From: Chersky-267 sp034666965
Lineage (GTDB): Bacteria; Chloroflexota; Limnocylindria; Limnocylindrales; CSP1-4
DNA: 17,261 nt
Direction of reading: 5' to 3'
Assembly: GCA_034666965.1 (NCBI GenBank)
Contig: JAXDKT010000149.1
Coordinates: 1 to 17,261 of the forward strand
In this document: in pieces, positions 7,513-15,936 of the stretch
How positions within the stretch are numbered: the stretch's first letter is position 1
Layout: every line of letters starts with the position of its first letter
Translations under genes and position numbers: made by a program
Notes under the pieces: generated by a model
Database searches by the model: none
Seen by the model: only the letters and a program-made list of their open reading frames with translations
What the model was told of the DNA's origin: nothing

Positions 7513-9855
7513 TCAGCGTCGGCGGCCCTTGCGCTCGCGCCGCTCCCGACGGCGGAGGACCAGGCCCAGCAGAGCGATCCGCAGCCGACGCTGGGCGTCG
7601 CGCAGAGAGCGCAGGCGGTCGTCACCGAGCTGGCCCCGACCGTAGGCCACCTCGACCTTGGCCCGCGCGACGGTCTGGAGATCCGGTCGGGCGTTGGGCA
7701 GGATCTCACCCAACGTGCCGCTGTACTCGAAGACGGTCTGGCTCGGTCGCGGCGCGAAGCCGAACCGGCGGGCCAGCCCCACCACCCCACGCCAGACCGC
7801 GTCCGGTTCGGATGGCGCCCGCGGCCCGCGTTGCCAGGCGGCGAAGGCCAGGCCGCCCATGGCGATCAACAGGAGCAGGCCGATGATGATGAGCGGCCCG
7901 CCACCGGGCCCACCGCGCGTCGTGGTCCCGCCGCCGGCCGCCGGGTCGCCGCTGACCGGCCTGCGCGTCGGGTCGGGTTGATTGTCGAGCGGGTTCGTCG
8001 AGCCCCGCGGGCTGGCCGGCGGCGGGCTGACGCGGGGGCCCTGCGGGAGGGGTCGATCGCGGCCGATCCCACCGCCGGTCGGGTCGAACGTGACCCAGCC
8101 ATAGCCTGGGAAGTAGACCTCGACCCAGGCATGCGAGGCGCTCTTGAGGATGGTCTCGACGCCCGCCACCGGGGTCGACGGAAGGAAGCCCTCGGCCAGC
8201 CTGGCCGGCACGCCCTGCATCCGGAGCAGGATCGCCATGGTGCTGGCGTAGTGCTCGCAATAGCCGTGTTTCGACGCGGCGAAGCACTCCACGGCGCTGC
8301 TCCGCCCACAGTCGATGTCGAGGACGTTGTCGTCGTAGATGAAGCCGCCCTCGGTCGTGAGATAGGTCGTGATGGAGCGGGCCAGGTCATACGGGTTTGC
8401 GTTGGCCTCGGGGTGGCGGGCCAGGATCGCGGCCAGCAGGGCATCGGTATGCGGTCCGCCGACATTGGGCGCGACGTCGAGGTACAGCGCCTTGATCGCG
8501 GCCGGATAGTTCGTGCCGGCCACCCTGAGCTTGTTGGCCGTCAGGCCGTTGATCGGGTCGGCGTTGCCGTCGATCGGCACCTCGGCGCTGATCTGGTAGG
8601 ACCGGGCGTTCGAGGTCAAACCGCCGAAGTAGCTCTGCGACCCCGTGCCGATCGTGGTCAGGGTGGTCTCGACGCTGGTCCTGGTCGGGGTGTCCGGCGC
8701 GAACATCGCCTGCGGATTGAAGTCCAGCTCGTTGACGTCGAAGGTCACCTCCCGCCGGTCGGCCAGGTCGAGGGGAGCGTCCGCAGTCTGGTCGAGCAGG
8801 CCTGTCCCGGCCGGAACCTGGGCCTCCGTACGCGGCGACCAGCTCCAGCCATGGCCGTCAAACCGGTCGTACACGACCGCGCGCCAGAAGTAGCGGCCGT
8901 CATCGGGAACCTTGATCTCGAGGACGGGATCGCTGTTGGTCGTCCACTGGCCGGCGATGACCGCGCTGCCCGAGAACTCGACGGCATTGATCCGGGTCCC
9001 CTGTCCCCCGCCGCGAAAGACCCGCTGCAGCTCCTGCCCGAGAGCGATGAGCTGCTGGTCCGCGCCCTGCCACACGGCCGCCAGAGGGGCGGAGGTGGCG
9101 CTCGCGGTCAGGAACAGCGATGCGCCCACGGCGGTGGCGACGAACACCGTCCCACCGCGCAGGTACAGACCGCCCAGCGCGGCGGCGTCGCCGATCCGGT
9201 GGCGGATCCACAGGGTCCGCTCGTCGAACGCGTGGAAGCGGATCAGCAGGAACAGCGCCGACAGGCTGTAGATGACCAGGTACGGCAGCTGGTCGCGGAG
9301 CGTCAGGGACATGTTGGCGACCAGCCCCAGCCCGATGATCAGGACCGCGTTCAGGGGGCGGCGGTGATGGAACGTGGCGTACGCGGCGAACTGGCCGGTG
9401 CCCCACGCGATGACCCCCAGGACGAGCAGGAAATGGCCGATCTCGCTGGTGAACTGGAGCCCCCGGACGCTCAGGTCGAAGTAGGCGTCCACGCACGAGG
9501 CGGCCGTGGCCTGGAACCACTCGATCGGCCCACCGCCGTCGACCAGGCGGGCGCCGACGATGACCGGCAGGATGAGCCCGGCGAACGAGGCTCCGAGCAG
9601 GTGGGCCGTCCAGCGCGACCAGCCCGCCTTGGCGCTGAGGAAGCCCCAGCCGACGCCCAGCGCGATCGCCCAGGTCAGGAAGTCGGTCAGGCCGCGCGGT
9701 CCTACGACCCAGCTGGCATCGTCGATCGACCAGGCCAGGGTCAGGCACAGCAGGAGAACCAACCCCAGCGTGGTCCAGCCTTCGGCCGGCGCCATGGGCC
9801 AGCGGCGCGGCGCGGCGTCGGTCCGAACCCCCGACCCGATGCTGACGGCGGTCAT
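7513..9855 (-). CDS. TgpA-like membrane transglutaminase (DUF3488-transglutaminase core-DUF4129)
   Basis: 780 residues. The N-terminal half has about seven membrane helices (roughly 28-44, 58-74, 86-104, 138-160, 167-183, 189-207, 234-252). An extracytoplasmic region follows, with the transglutaminase core at about 470-600: GYCEHYAS (531-538, Cys533), SHAWVEVYFPGYGW (574-587, His575) and FDPTGG (590-595, Asp591) form the Cys-His-Asp triad. A Pro/Gly-rich linker (about 600-653), a last helix (about 654-674) and a DUF4129-like cytoplasmic tail ending in a strongly basic stretch complete it. The ATG at 9853-9855 lies 4 bases after the DUF58 stop, with CAGG 8 bases upstream. The same frame is open further upstream but without membrane-like sequence. 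It is the last gene of the moxR-DUF58-transglutaminase block; its substrate is unknown, and in some relatives the core acts as a protease or crosslinker. Confidence 0.95.
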   Translation of the reverse strand: MTAVSIGSGVRTDAAPRRWPMAPAEGWTTLGLVLLLCLTLAWSIDDASWVVGPRGLTDFLTWAIALGVGWGFLSAKAGWSRWTAHLLGASFAGLILPVIVGARLVDGGGPIEWFQATAASCVDAYFDLSVRGLQFTSEIGHFLLVLGVIAWGTGQFAAYATFHHRRPLNAVLIIGLGLVANMSLTLRDQLPYLVIYSLSALFLLIRFHAFDERTLWIRHRIGDAAALGGLYLRGGTVFVATAVGASLFLTASATSAPLAAVWQGADQQLIALGQELQRVFRGGGQGTRINAVEFSGSAVIAGQWTTNSDPVLEIKVPDDGRYFWRAVVYDRFDGHGWSWSPRTEAQVPAGTGLLDQTADAPLDLADRREVTFDVNELDFNPQAMFAPDTPTRTSVETTLTTIGTGSQSYFGGLTSNARSYQISAEVPIDGNADPINGLTANKLRVAGTNYPAAIKALYLDVAPNVGGPHTDALLAAILARHPEANANPYDLARSITTYLTTEGGFIYDDNVLDIDCGRSSAVECFAASKHGYCEHYASTMAILLRMQGVPARLAEGFLPSTPVAGVETILKSASHAWVEVYFPGYGWVTFDPTGGGIGRDRPLPQGPRVSPPPASPRGSTNPLDNQPDPTRRPVSGDPAAGGGTTTRGGPGGGPLIIIGLLLLIAMGGLAFAAWQRGPRAPSEPDAVWRGVVGLARRFGFAPRPSQTVFEYSGTLGEILPNARPDLQTVARAKVEVAYGRGQLGDDRLRSLRDAQRRLRIALLGLVLRRRERRERKGRRR

Positions 9856-9859
9856 CGGC

Positions 9860-11107
9860 TCAACCTGCCAGCTGCTCGCCCAGGGGCACCCCGGCGACCA
9901 CCCGGTGGGTCCGCAGGTCGTGCTCGGCGAGGGCATGGCGGAGAGCGCGCAGATCGGCATCCGCGGCCGGGTCGGGGACCGGCCCGCTCGGGCTCTGAGC
10001 GGACGATCGGCGGACGGCGGCGGCTTCCCGGGCGCTGCCGGCATCGACCGACAGGACGACGCACGCAACGCCTCGGCCACGCAGGCCCGCCAGCGGACGG
10101 ATCCAGCCCCGGTCCAGGGACGAGGTGATGATGACCGCGGTCATCCCCCGGCGTAGCCGAGCCAGGCCGGCCACCAGTCCTTCGACCAGGGGCGCGCCGC
10201 CATCGGCATCGACCGCCGCCAGCAGCTGCATGATCTTGAGGTGCTGGCGCCCCCCGCGATCCGCCGGCAGGACCGACATCCGGTGGCCGAACGCGGTCAG
10301 CCCGACCGCCCGGTTCTCCGCCAGGGACCGATCGGCGATCGAGGCTGCCGCCCGGATGGCGATTTCGGTCGTCGAGTCCTGGCCCGACCCGTCCTGGACG
10401 CTCCGATCGAGGTCGAGAAAGATCCACACGTCGGCGGTCTGCTCGAGATCGAACTCCTTGACCTGGATGTCGCCGTGGCGGGCGGTCGACTTCCAGTGGA
10501 TTCGGTTCATGCTGTCGCCCGGGGCGTAGGGCCGGACCGTCGTCGCCAGGGGGCTCGTCTGGAGGGTCCGCTCCGGGGCGGCATGACTGCCCTCGAGATT
10601 GGCTGCAGGCAGCCGCCACAGCGGCAGCGCCTCGACCCGGGGGTAGACGATCAGGGTGACCGCCTGGCCGACGGTTGCCGATGCCTCGAAGAACCCGAAC
10701 GGGTCGCCGGTGCGGACCTGGAGCGGCTCGATGCGGAAATGACCCCGGCGTGTGAGCGGGACCTTGGCGATCCAGCTCCGCTCGCCGCGACGACCGAGCG
10801 AGATCGCCCGACCGGGGATCGCCACCGGCAGGCTGGTCGGGTTGTGGACCTCCAACCAGGGCTTGGGCAGCCAGCCCGCGTTGCGCAGCGTGTACGTCAC
10901 CCGGAGCTGCTCACCCACGTGACCCTGGAGCTGGCCGACCGCGTAACCCGCCTCGAGATCGGCCAGGCCGAGGCGGGTCAGCACGTAGCTCCCGCCGCCG
11001 ACCAGGATCGCGAGATAGAGCAGGTAGAACAGGAACGGTAGACCGGTCGAGAACGCGGCCAGGACCAGCACAGCGGCCAGGACCAGGAGCTCGATCCGGC
11101 GGATCAT
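9860..11107 (-). CDS. DUF58 domain protein, membrane-anchored
   Basis: 415 residues. Two hydrophobic segments (about 5-24 and 25-42) anchor a soluble part with an immunoglobulin-like region (about 60-150) and the DUF58 core. The hallmark YAPGDSMNRIHWKSTAR lies at 194-210, followed by a VWA-like fold whose DLDRS (232-236) resembles a MIDAS DxDxS metal site. DUF58 proteins are routinely encoded next to MoxR ATPases and are thought to be their clients or partners at the membrane. I chose ATG 11105-11107: GGGGAA (11115-11120) lies 7 bases upstream, better placed for it than for the adjacent TTG at 11108-11110. It begins 33 bases after the moxR stop and ends 4 bases before the transglutaminase start, so the three are one operon. 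Confidence 0.94.
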   Translation of the reverse strand: MIRRIELLVLAAVLVLAAFSTGLPFLFYLLYLAILVGGGSYVLTRLGLADLEAGYAVGQLQGHVGEQLRVTYTLRNAGWLPKPWLEVHNPTSLPVAIPGRAISLGRRGERSWIAKVPLTRRGHFRIEPLQVRTGDPFGFFEASATVGQAVTLIVYPRVEALPLWRLPAANLEGSHAAPERTLQTSPLATTVRPYAPGDSMNRIHWKSTARHGDIQVKEFDLEQTADVWIFLDLDRSVQDGSGQDSTTEIAIRAAASIADRSLAENRAVGLTAFGHRMSVLPADRGGRQHLKIMQLLAAVDADGGAPLVEGLVAGLARLRRGMTAVIITSSLDRGWIRPLAGLRGRGVACVVLSVDAGSAREAAAVRRSSAQSPSGPVPDPAADADLRALRHALAEHDLRTHRVVAGVPLGEQLAG

Positions 11108-11140
11108 CAATCGGTTCCCCGGCTCAGCGGCGCGCCGCGG

Positions 11141-12154
11141 TCAGCGCCGCGTTCCGCCCTCGGCCATCGCCGGCGTCGTGGGCGAGATCGGGCGCGGACC
11201 GCCGACCGGCGCCCGGATCGGCTCGACGGGCAGCGTCTCCAGCAGCTCGCGCACGACCTGGCCGGCCTGAACGTCGTGGATCGTCGAGCTGGTCTTGATG
11301 ATCAGTCGGTGGGCCAGGGCGGGCTCGGCCAGGAGCTTGACGTCGTCGGGGATGACGTAGTCGCGGCCGAGCAGGCCGGCCAGCGCCTGGCTGGCGCGGT
11401 ACAGAGCGATCGACCCGCGCGGCGACGCGCCCAGGTACACGTCGGGATGGTTGCGCGTGCCATTGACCAGCCGGACGATGTAGTCGCTGATCGAGGACTC
11501 GACGTGGACCTCACGGATGGCCGCCTGCATCTCCCGAAGCTCCTCGAGCCCGACCACCTCGCCCAGCTCATCGAGGGGATGGGTCCGCTTCTGCTCGTCG
11601 AGGATGACGATCTCGTCGATCGGCTGGGGATAGCCCATCCGGATCCGGAGCATGAACCGGTCGAGCTGAGCCTCGGGCAGAGCGAACGTGCCCTCGTACT
11701 CGATCGGGTTCTGGGTGGCGATGACCAGGAACGGATCGGGCATCAGGTGGGTCACGCCGTCGATCGTCGCCTGGCGCTCGTCCATGCACTCGAGCAGGCT
11801 CGACTGGGTCTTGGGCGTCGCCCGGTTGATCTCGTCGGCGAGGACGACCTGGGCCATGATCGGGCCCGGTCGGAACTCGAACTCCTGGGTCTTCTGGTTG
11901 TAGATCGACAGGCCGGTCACGTCGGAGGGCAGCAGATCCGGGGTGAACTGGATGCGCCGGAACGAACAGCCGAGGCTCCGGGCAAGGGCCTTGGCCAGGA
12001 CCGTCTTGCCGGTCCCGGGGACGTCCTCGATGAGGAGGTGGCCACGGCACATCAGGGCAACCAGCGCCAGGCGGACCTCGCCATGCTTGCCGACAATCAC
12101 GCGCTCGACGTTGGCGACGACCTTCTCGCCGGTCTCCTGGATCTTCGTCGTCAT
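11141..12154 (-). CDS. MoxR-family AAA+ ATPase
   Basis: 337 residues, normal for the MoxR proper subfamily. Walker A is PGTGKT at 46-51 (Lys50), Walker B is VVLADEIN at 103-110 (Asp107, Glu108), sensor 1 is TQNP at 147-150 (Asn149), LDRFMLR at 164-170 carries a likely arginine finger, and GASPRGS at 242-248 gives the sensor 2 Arg246. MoxR ATPases act as chaperone-like remodellers, commonly with VWA-domain partners; here the DUF58 protein is the evident partner. ATG at 12152-12154 has GAGG within GAGGGGG (12159-12165, minus strand) as ribosome site. The last 30 or so residues (Pro/Gly-rich) look disordered. A 195-base gap with a strong hairpin separates it from the upstream cell-wall genes, so it may have its own promoter. 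Confidence 0.96.
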   Translation of the reverse strand: MTTKIQETGEKVVANVERVIVGKHGEVRLALVALMCRGHLLIEDVPGTGKTVLAKALARSLGCSFRRIQFTPDLLPSDVTGLSIYNQKTQEFEFRPGPIMAQVVLADEINRATPKTQSSLLECMDERQATIDGVTHLMPDPFLVIATQNPIEYEGTFALPEAQLDRFMLRIRMGYPQPIDEIVILDEQKRTHPLDELGEVVGLEELREMQAAIREVHVESSISDYIVRLVNGTRNHPDVYLGASPRGSIALYRASQALAGLLGRDYVIPDDVKLLAEPALAHRLIIKTSSTIHDVQAGQVVRELLETLPVEPIRAPVGGPRPISPTTPAMAEGGTRR

Positions 12155-12349
12155 CGGACCCCCTCGCGGGATGAGCGCCCGCCCGGCTGCACCGGGCGCA
12201 CGGTATTGGCTGGGTGAGCGGCGGAGACGGGCTCGACCGGAACCGGCGGCCCGAGGTGTCGACAGATAGTACGTCCGGGATCCGGATCCGGTTCGGGACG
12301 CGACCGGCGACGTTGGGGACGCCCGGAGCTCGGCGCGTGCGACGGGCGA
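12155..12349 (-). promoter_or_regulatory. moxR upstream gap: weak promoter-like site, GGATCC-rich palindrome
   Basis: This 195-base gap is the largest non-coding stretch inside the 9-kb minus-strand run. Reading the minus strand it holds a TACTAT -10-like hexamer (12266-12271) with no consensus -35, preceded by a self-complementary CCGGATCCGG (12282-12291) that overlaps a second GGATCC copy at 12278-12283. These could mark a promoter or operator for moxR-DUF58-transglutaminase. The palindrome is directly visible; promoter function is a weak inference. Confidence 0.3.
12180..12198 (-). other. Perfect 7-bp hairpin in the moxR leader
   Basis: CGCCCGG (12180-12186) and CCGGGCG (12192-12198) are perfect inverted repeats around a 5-base loop, ending 25 bases upstream of the moxR ATG. 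No T-tract follows on either strand, so it is not a classical intrinsic terminator. It could attenuate read-through from the PBP operon, stabilise the moxR mRNA 5' end, or be incidental. Confidence 0.45.
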
Positions 12350-12550
12350 TCAGCCACGGAGAACGGTCAGGCCGCCCACCCACAGGGTCATCACGGAGCC
12401 GGTCCCGGCCATCACACCCAGGAACGGCTCGCCACCGGCAAAGGCCGCCAGGGACACGAAGACGAACAATCCGGCGATGGCCAGGGCGATGGCACCGAGG
12501 CCCAGCCGCTCGATCAGCGGTCGGCCCGGCCGAGGGTCCTCGGCGCTCAC
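12350..12550 (-). CDS. Small two-helix membrane protein following the PBP gene
   Basis: 66 residues; I do not recognise the family. A short polar head with PRPGRPLIERL (6-16) precedes two hydrophobic helices (about 17-38 and 43-64) separated by AGGEPF (38-43), and the protein ends in LRG. The start is GTG 12548-12550, which overlaps the PBP stop codon by four bases (GTGA, 12547-12550), so translation is probably coupled; there is no strong ribosome site of its own. The frame is also open upstream, inside the PBP gene, but that part is arginine-rich shadow sequence. Tight coupling to the SEDS and PBP genes suggests a small accessory of the cell-wall synthase or an unrelated membrane protein riding in the operon. 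Clean hydrophobic segments and the overlapping start support it being real. Confidence 0.7.
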   Translation of the reverse strand: MSAEDPRPGRPLIERLGLGAIALAIAGLFVFVSLAAFAGGEPFLGVMAGTGSVMTLWVGGLTVLRG

Positions 12551-14061
12551 TTGGCGACCGTGTCGAGGTAGCGGGCCATCAGCCGGCCGGCGATCGGCGA
12601 CGCCCGGCTCGCCCCGCTGCCGCCGGACTCGACCAGGACGGCGATGGCCACCTGCGGATCGTCGGCCGGCGCAAAGCCGATGAACCACGAGTGCGGTCGG
12701 GCCGAGCCATCGAGCTGGGCGGTTCCGGTCTTGCCCGCCGTCAGGACGCCCGGAACCTTGGCACCCGGGGTGAACAGGCGGCCCTCATCGCCCTCGACCG
12801 CGCGGACCATCGCCGCGTTGATCTCGGCCGCGATCTCGGGCGACATCACCTCGCGCCAGACCGCGGGGCCGACGTCCGTCGCGCCGTCCTTGTTGCTCAG
12901 GCGGGTGACCAGGCGCGGCTTCATGAGCGTGCCACGATCCGCCACCGTCGCGGCGACGAGGGCCATCTGGAGCGGCGTGGCCAGGGTCTCGGCCTGCCCG
13001 TAGGCCGCGTTGGCCAGCTCGACGTCGTCGGCGAAACCACCGCCGAACGTGCCCCCGCCGTTGGTGACCTGGCTCGACGCGGTCGGCAGGTCGAACGGGA
13101 TCGGCCCGCCAAAACCGAGCTTGGCGGCCCAGTCCGCCAGGTTCTCGCCGCCGGTTGCCAGCCCGGCCAGGGCGAAGTAGATGTTGCACGACACCTCGAC
13201 CGCTTCCGGATAGTCCAGCGCGCGCGAGCCGGTGAACGGATGGTGCCCGTCGCGGATCCGGAACCCGGACACCAGCAGGCCGTTCTTCTCGGCCTGTGGC
13301 TGCCGGGTGAAGCGGGTGTCCGGGGTGATCGCCCCCGAGCCGAGCGCCGCGATCGAGGTCACGATCTTGAACACCGAGCCGGGTACGTAGCGGCCCTGGA
13401 TGGCCCGGTCCAGGAGCGGCTTGTCACGGTCCGCGACGACCGTCGCGAACGCCGCCTTCGCGGTGTCGGCGTCCGGGCTCGCGATCGCGCCGGCGTCGTA
13501 GGTCGGCGTCGAGGCGAGGGCCAGGACCTCGCCGTTGCGCGGATCGAGCATGACCACCGCCCCCCTGTCCTTGCCCAGGAGCCGGACGGCCTCCTTCTGG
13601 AGGTCGAGTGACAGGCTCAGGGTGAGGTCCTGGGGCCGGTAGCGATCCGTCGCGAACTTGCTCAGCAGCTCGTCGACCGGATCGGCCGCCCGGATCCCGC
13701 TCAACTGGGCATCGTAGGCGCGCTCGAGACCGGCGGTCCCGAACTGGCGCGAGGCATAGCCGATGACCGGCGCGACCGCCATGCTGGGATAGACGCGATA
13801 GGGCTCCCGGTTCTTGTCCCGCTTGGAGGTCGCGAGGACGTGGCCGTCGCGGTCGCGAATCTCCCCCCGGACCACGTTCCGGGCGGCGGCGATGAGGAGC
13901 GGGTCGTCGGGTCGCCCGACAAGGTCCGCAGAGCGCACCACCTGCCAGTACCCGGCTCCGCCGGCGAGGATGGCGAACGCGACGAGGAGGACCAGCCCGA
14001 GCCGGACCACCCCGCGTCCGATCGGGGTGGCGGCCGAGGCCGGGCCCCGGCCGCCGGTCAT
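12547..14061 (-). CDS. pbpA: Class B penicillin-binding protein (peptidoglycan transpeptidase, PbpA-like)
   Basis: 504 residues, close to the compact actinobacterial PbpA form. One N-terminal membrane helix (about 19-39) is followed by a short PBP-dimer region (about 60-150, with RGEIRDRDGHVLA at 65-77) and a transpeptidase domain (about 165-500). The active-site motifs are complete: SVFK at 229-232 (nucleophile Ser229), SCN at 291-293 and KTGT at 444-447. It crosslinks peptidoglycan stem peptides outside the membrane, working with the SEDS polymerase encoded just before it. ATG 14059-14061 overlaps the SEDS stop by four bases (ATGA) and has GGAG (14068-14071) 6 bases ahead. The frame is open back to 15111, but that is the shadow of the SEDS gene rather than a fusion. 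Confidence 0.96.
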   Translation of the reverse strand: MTGGRGPASAATPIGRGVVRLGLVLLVAFAILAGGAGYWQVVRSADLVGRPDDPLLIAAARNVVRGEIRDRDGHVLATSKRDKNREPYRVYPSMAVAPVIGYASRQFGTAGLERAYDAQLSGIRAADPVDELLSKFATDRYRPQDLTLSLSLDLQKEAVRLLGKDRGAVVMLDPRNGEVLALASTPTYDAGAIASPDADTAKAAFATVVADRDKPLLDRAIQGRYVPGSVFKIVTSIAALGSGAITPDTRFTRQPQAEKNGLLVSGFRIRDGHHPFTGSRALDYPEAVEVSCNIYFALAGLATGGENLADWAAKLGFGGPIPFDLPTASSQVTNGGGTFGGGFADDVELANAAYGQAETLATPLQMALVAATVADRGTLMKPRLVTRLSNKDGATDVGPAVWREVMSPEIAAEINAAMVRAVEGDEGRLFTPGAKVPGVLTAGKTGTAQLDGSARPHSWFIGFAPADDPQVAIAVLVESGGSGASRASPIAGRLMARYLDTVAK

Positions 14062-15494
14062 GCCGCGCTCCGATGGAGCAGGCGATCGAGCCGGCTCCGG
14101 CTCCGGCGCGGGGGCGGCGGCGCCTCCACGCCCCGATCCGAGAGGGCCAGCAGGAGACCGACGACCAGGGCGTTCGCCAGGAGCGACGAGCCGCCGTAGC
14201 TGATGAACGGGAGGGTGATCCCGGTCAGCGGGATGAGCTTGAGGTTGCCCGCGGCGATGATGAACGCCTGGACCCCGACCACCAGAGCCAGCCCCGCCGC
14301 CAGCAGCGCCCGGAAGTCGTCGGCGGCCGCGGCCGCGATGCGCAGGCCCCGCTCGATGATGACCAGGTACAGCCCCAGGATCGCCAGGACCCCGATCAGC
14401 CCGAGCTCCTCGCCCAGAGCCGCCAGCGGGAAGTCGGTGTGGATCGCCGGGATGGGCAGGGTCCCCCCGACCATGGGCAGGCCGGCTCCCAGGCCCGTCC
14501 CCAGCAGGCCGCCCCGGGCGAAGGCGATCAGCGCCTGGATGACCTGGTAGCCGTTGCCCGATGGGTCGGCGAACGGATCGAGCCAGATGTCGACCCGGAT
14601 CGCGACGTGCGGGAACAGCCGATAGGCGGCGAACCCACCCAGGACGAGCAGGATCAGCCCGATGACGACGTAGCTGATCCGGGCGGTGGCCACGTAGACC
14701 AGGGCGAGGAAGACCGCGAAGAAGAGCAGGGCCGCGCCGAGGTCGCGCTGGATGACCACGATCCCGAAGGCGATGGCCCACATGGCGACCATCGGCAGCA
14801 GGTACGGCACCGGTGGCAGGCGCAACGGACCCAACCGGGTGCTCTCGTCGATGAGCAGCGGCCGGAACTCGGACAGGTATCCGGCCAGGAACACAACCAG
14901 GATGACCTTGAGCAGCTCGGTCGGCTGGCCGCTGAACGGCCCGACCCTGATCGTGAGCAGGGCGCCGTTCGACTCCTCGCCCAGCACGAAGGTCAGCAGC
15001 AGCAGCACGATCCCGGCCGCGGCCCAGGTGTACTTGTAGCGCCGCAGCCAGGTATCGGAGCGGACGACGATCGCCAGGACGCTGATGACCCCGGTCGCGA
15101 TCAGCAGCCACAACAGCTGGACGCCGGCCAGACCGAGCGAATCGCCGAAGGCCGAGCCGGCCTGGTCCTGCGGCAGCCGCTCCATGAGCAGCAGTCCCAA
15201 CCCACCGAGCATCGCGACCGCCGGCAGGAGGACCTGATCGGTCCGCCGACCGGCCAGGACCTGGGCCAGATGGGCAACGCCGAGCGCGCCCAGGAAGATG
15301 GCCAGGCGGACCGGATCGGCGGCCTGGACCACCAGCGTCCCGTCGGCGAGGAGCGCTCGAGTCGTCCCGAGCGAGACGCTGCCGGCCGTCAGGGCGATCC
15401 CAACGAGGATCAGCAGGCCCAGCTCGCGCCGCCGGAACCGGGGACGGATCGGTCCGATCCCGATCCCGGTCGGGACGAAGTTGGCCGCCGTCAC
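14058..15494 (-). CDS. SEDS-family peptidoglycan glycosyltransferase (RodA/FtsW)
   Basis: 478 residues with about ten membrane helices. It polymerises lipid II into glycan strands outside the membrane, paired with a class B PBP. Family landmarks are QPTELLKVILVVFLAGYLSE at 190-209, QRDLGAALLFF at 249-259, GNGYQVIQALIAFARGGLLGTGLG at about 313-336, HTDFPLAALGEELG at 352-365 with the conserved Asp354 expected at the active site, and LPFISYGGSSL at 428-438. The proline/arginine-rich C-terminal tail (about 453-478) is cytoplasmic. I chose GTG 15492-15494, four bases after the FhaB-like stop, with GGGGA (15504-15508) 9 bases ahead. Operon position after fhaA-fhaB and before a PbpA-like gene matches actinobacterial rodA, but RodA versus FtsW cannot be settled from the sequence. 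Confidence 0.96.
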   Translation of the reverse strand: MTAANFVPTGIGIGPIRPRFRRRELGLLILVGIALTAGSVSLGTTRALLADGTLVVQAADPVRLAIFLGALGVAHLAQVLAGRRTDQVLLPAVAMLGGLGLLLMERLPQDQAGSAFGDSLGLAGVQLLWLLIATGVISVLAIVVRSDTWLRRYKYTWAAAGIVLLLLTFVLGEESNGALLTIRVGPFSGQPTELLKVILVVFLAGYLSEFRPLLIDESTRLGPLRLPPVPYLLPMVAMWAIAFGIVVIQRDLGAALLFFAVFLALVYVATARISYVVIGLILLVLGGFAAYRLFPHVAIRVDIWLDPFADPSGNGYQVIQALIAFARGGLLGTGLGAGLPMVGGTLPIPAIHTDFPLAALGEELGLIGVLAILGLYLVIIERGLRIAAAAADDFRALLAAGLALVVGVQAFIIAAGNLKLIPLTGITLPFISYGGSSLLANALVVGLLLALSDRGVEAPPPPRRSRSRLDRLLHRSAA

Positions 15495-15498
15495 GCCG

Positions 15499-15936
15499 TC
15501 AAGTCCCCGCGCGCTCGAGCCGGAAGCGGACCCGCCCCACCTGGATCTCGTCGCCAAAGGCGGCCGAGGCCAGGCCATCGATCGGGGCCCCGTTGAGATA
15601 CGTCCCGTTGGTGCTGTCGAGATCCTCGAGATACCAGGCCCGCCCCCGGAACGACAGCACGGCGTGCTCGGTACTGGCGAACCCGTCGTCCACGACGATC
15701 GTGTTGTTGACGTCCCGGCCGAGGGTCGCAACGGCATCGAGCGGAAAGACGGTGCCCAGGGCCGGCTCCTCGACCTCCGAGGCAACCACGATCAACCGGC
15801 CGAGAGCGGTCACCGGCTCGCGCGCGGCAGCTCGCAGGTCGCGCATGAGAACCCGCACGACGCCGAACAGGAAGAGGTACAGGAGACCCAGGAACAGGAT
15901 CCGGATCAGCCAGATCGTCGCGACGATCGGGTCCAT
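15499..15936 (-). CDS. fhaB: Membrane-anchored FHA domain protein (FhaB/FipA-like)
   Basis: 145 residues, near the length of mycobacterial FhaB. One N-terminal membrane helix (about 6-30) is followed by a basic stretch and a C-terminal FHA domain (about 62-141). Phosphothreonine-contact residues are present: LGRD at 72-75 (Arg74), Ser88 in FASTEHA, and LDSTNGTYLNG at 106-116 (Asn110). The arginine common in the SRxH motif is replaced (STEH). FHA domains bind phosphothreonine peptides, so this probably docks phosphorylated envelope or division proteins at the membrane. ATG 15934-15936 shares one base with the preceding gene's TGA (TGATG), implying coupled translation; there is no strong ribosome site. 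The SEDS gene follows at once. Confidence 0.92.
   Translation of the reverse strand: MDPIVATIWLIRILFLGLLYLFLFGVVRVLMRDLRAAAREPVTALGRLIVVASEVEEPALGTVFPLDAVATLGRDVNNTIVVDDGFASTEHAVLSFRGRAWYLEDLDSTNGTYLNGAPIDGLASAAFGDEIQVGRVRFRLERAGT

Noticed and set aside
7831..10128. 765-codon plus-strand open frame opposite the transglutaminase
   Set aside because: Low-complexity antisense frame with no recognisable motif; the minus strand has an intact Cys-His-Asp core and membrane helices.
12551..12688. N-terminal extension of the small membrane protein into the PBP gene
   Set aside because: Arginine-rich shadow sequence of the PBP C-terminal coding region; the GTG overlapping the PBP stop gives a compact membrane protein.
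14062..15111. Open frame extending the PBP upstream to an 854-residue protein
   Set aside because: It is the out-of-frame shadow of the SEDS gene; the PBP has its own ATG with a GGAG ribosome site and a typical membrane helix at its N-terminus.
14073..15596. 507-codon plus-strand open frame opposite the SEDS gene
   Set aside because: Gln/Asp/Arg-rich antisense artefact; SEDS motifs are unambiguous on the minus strand.
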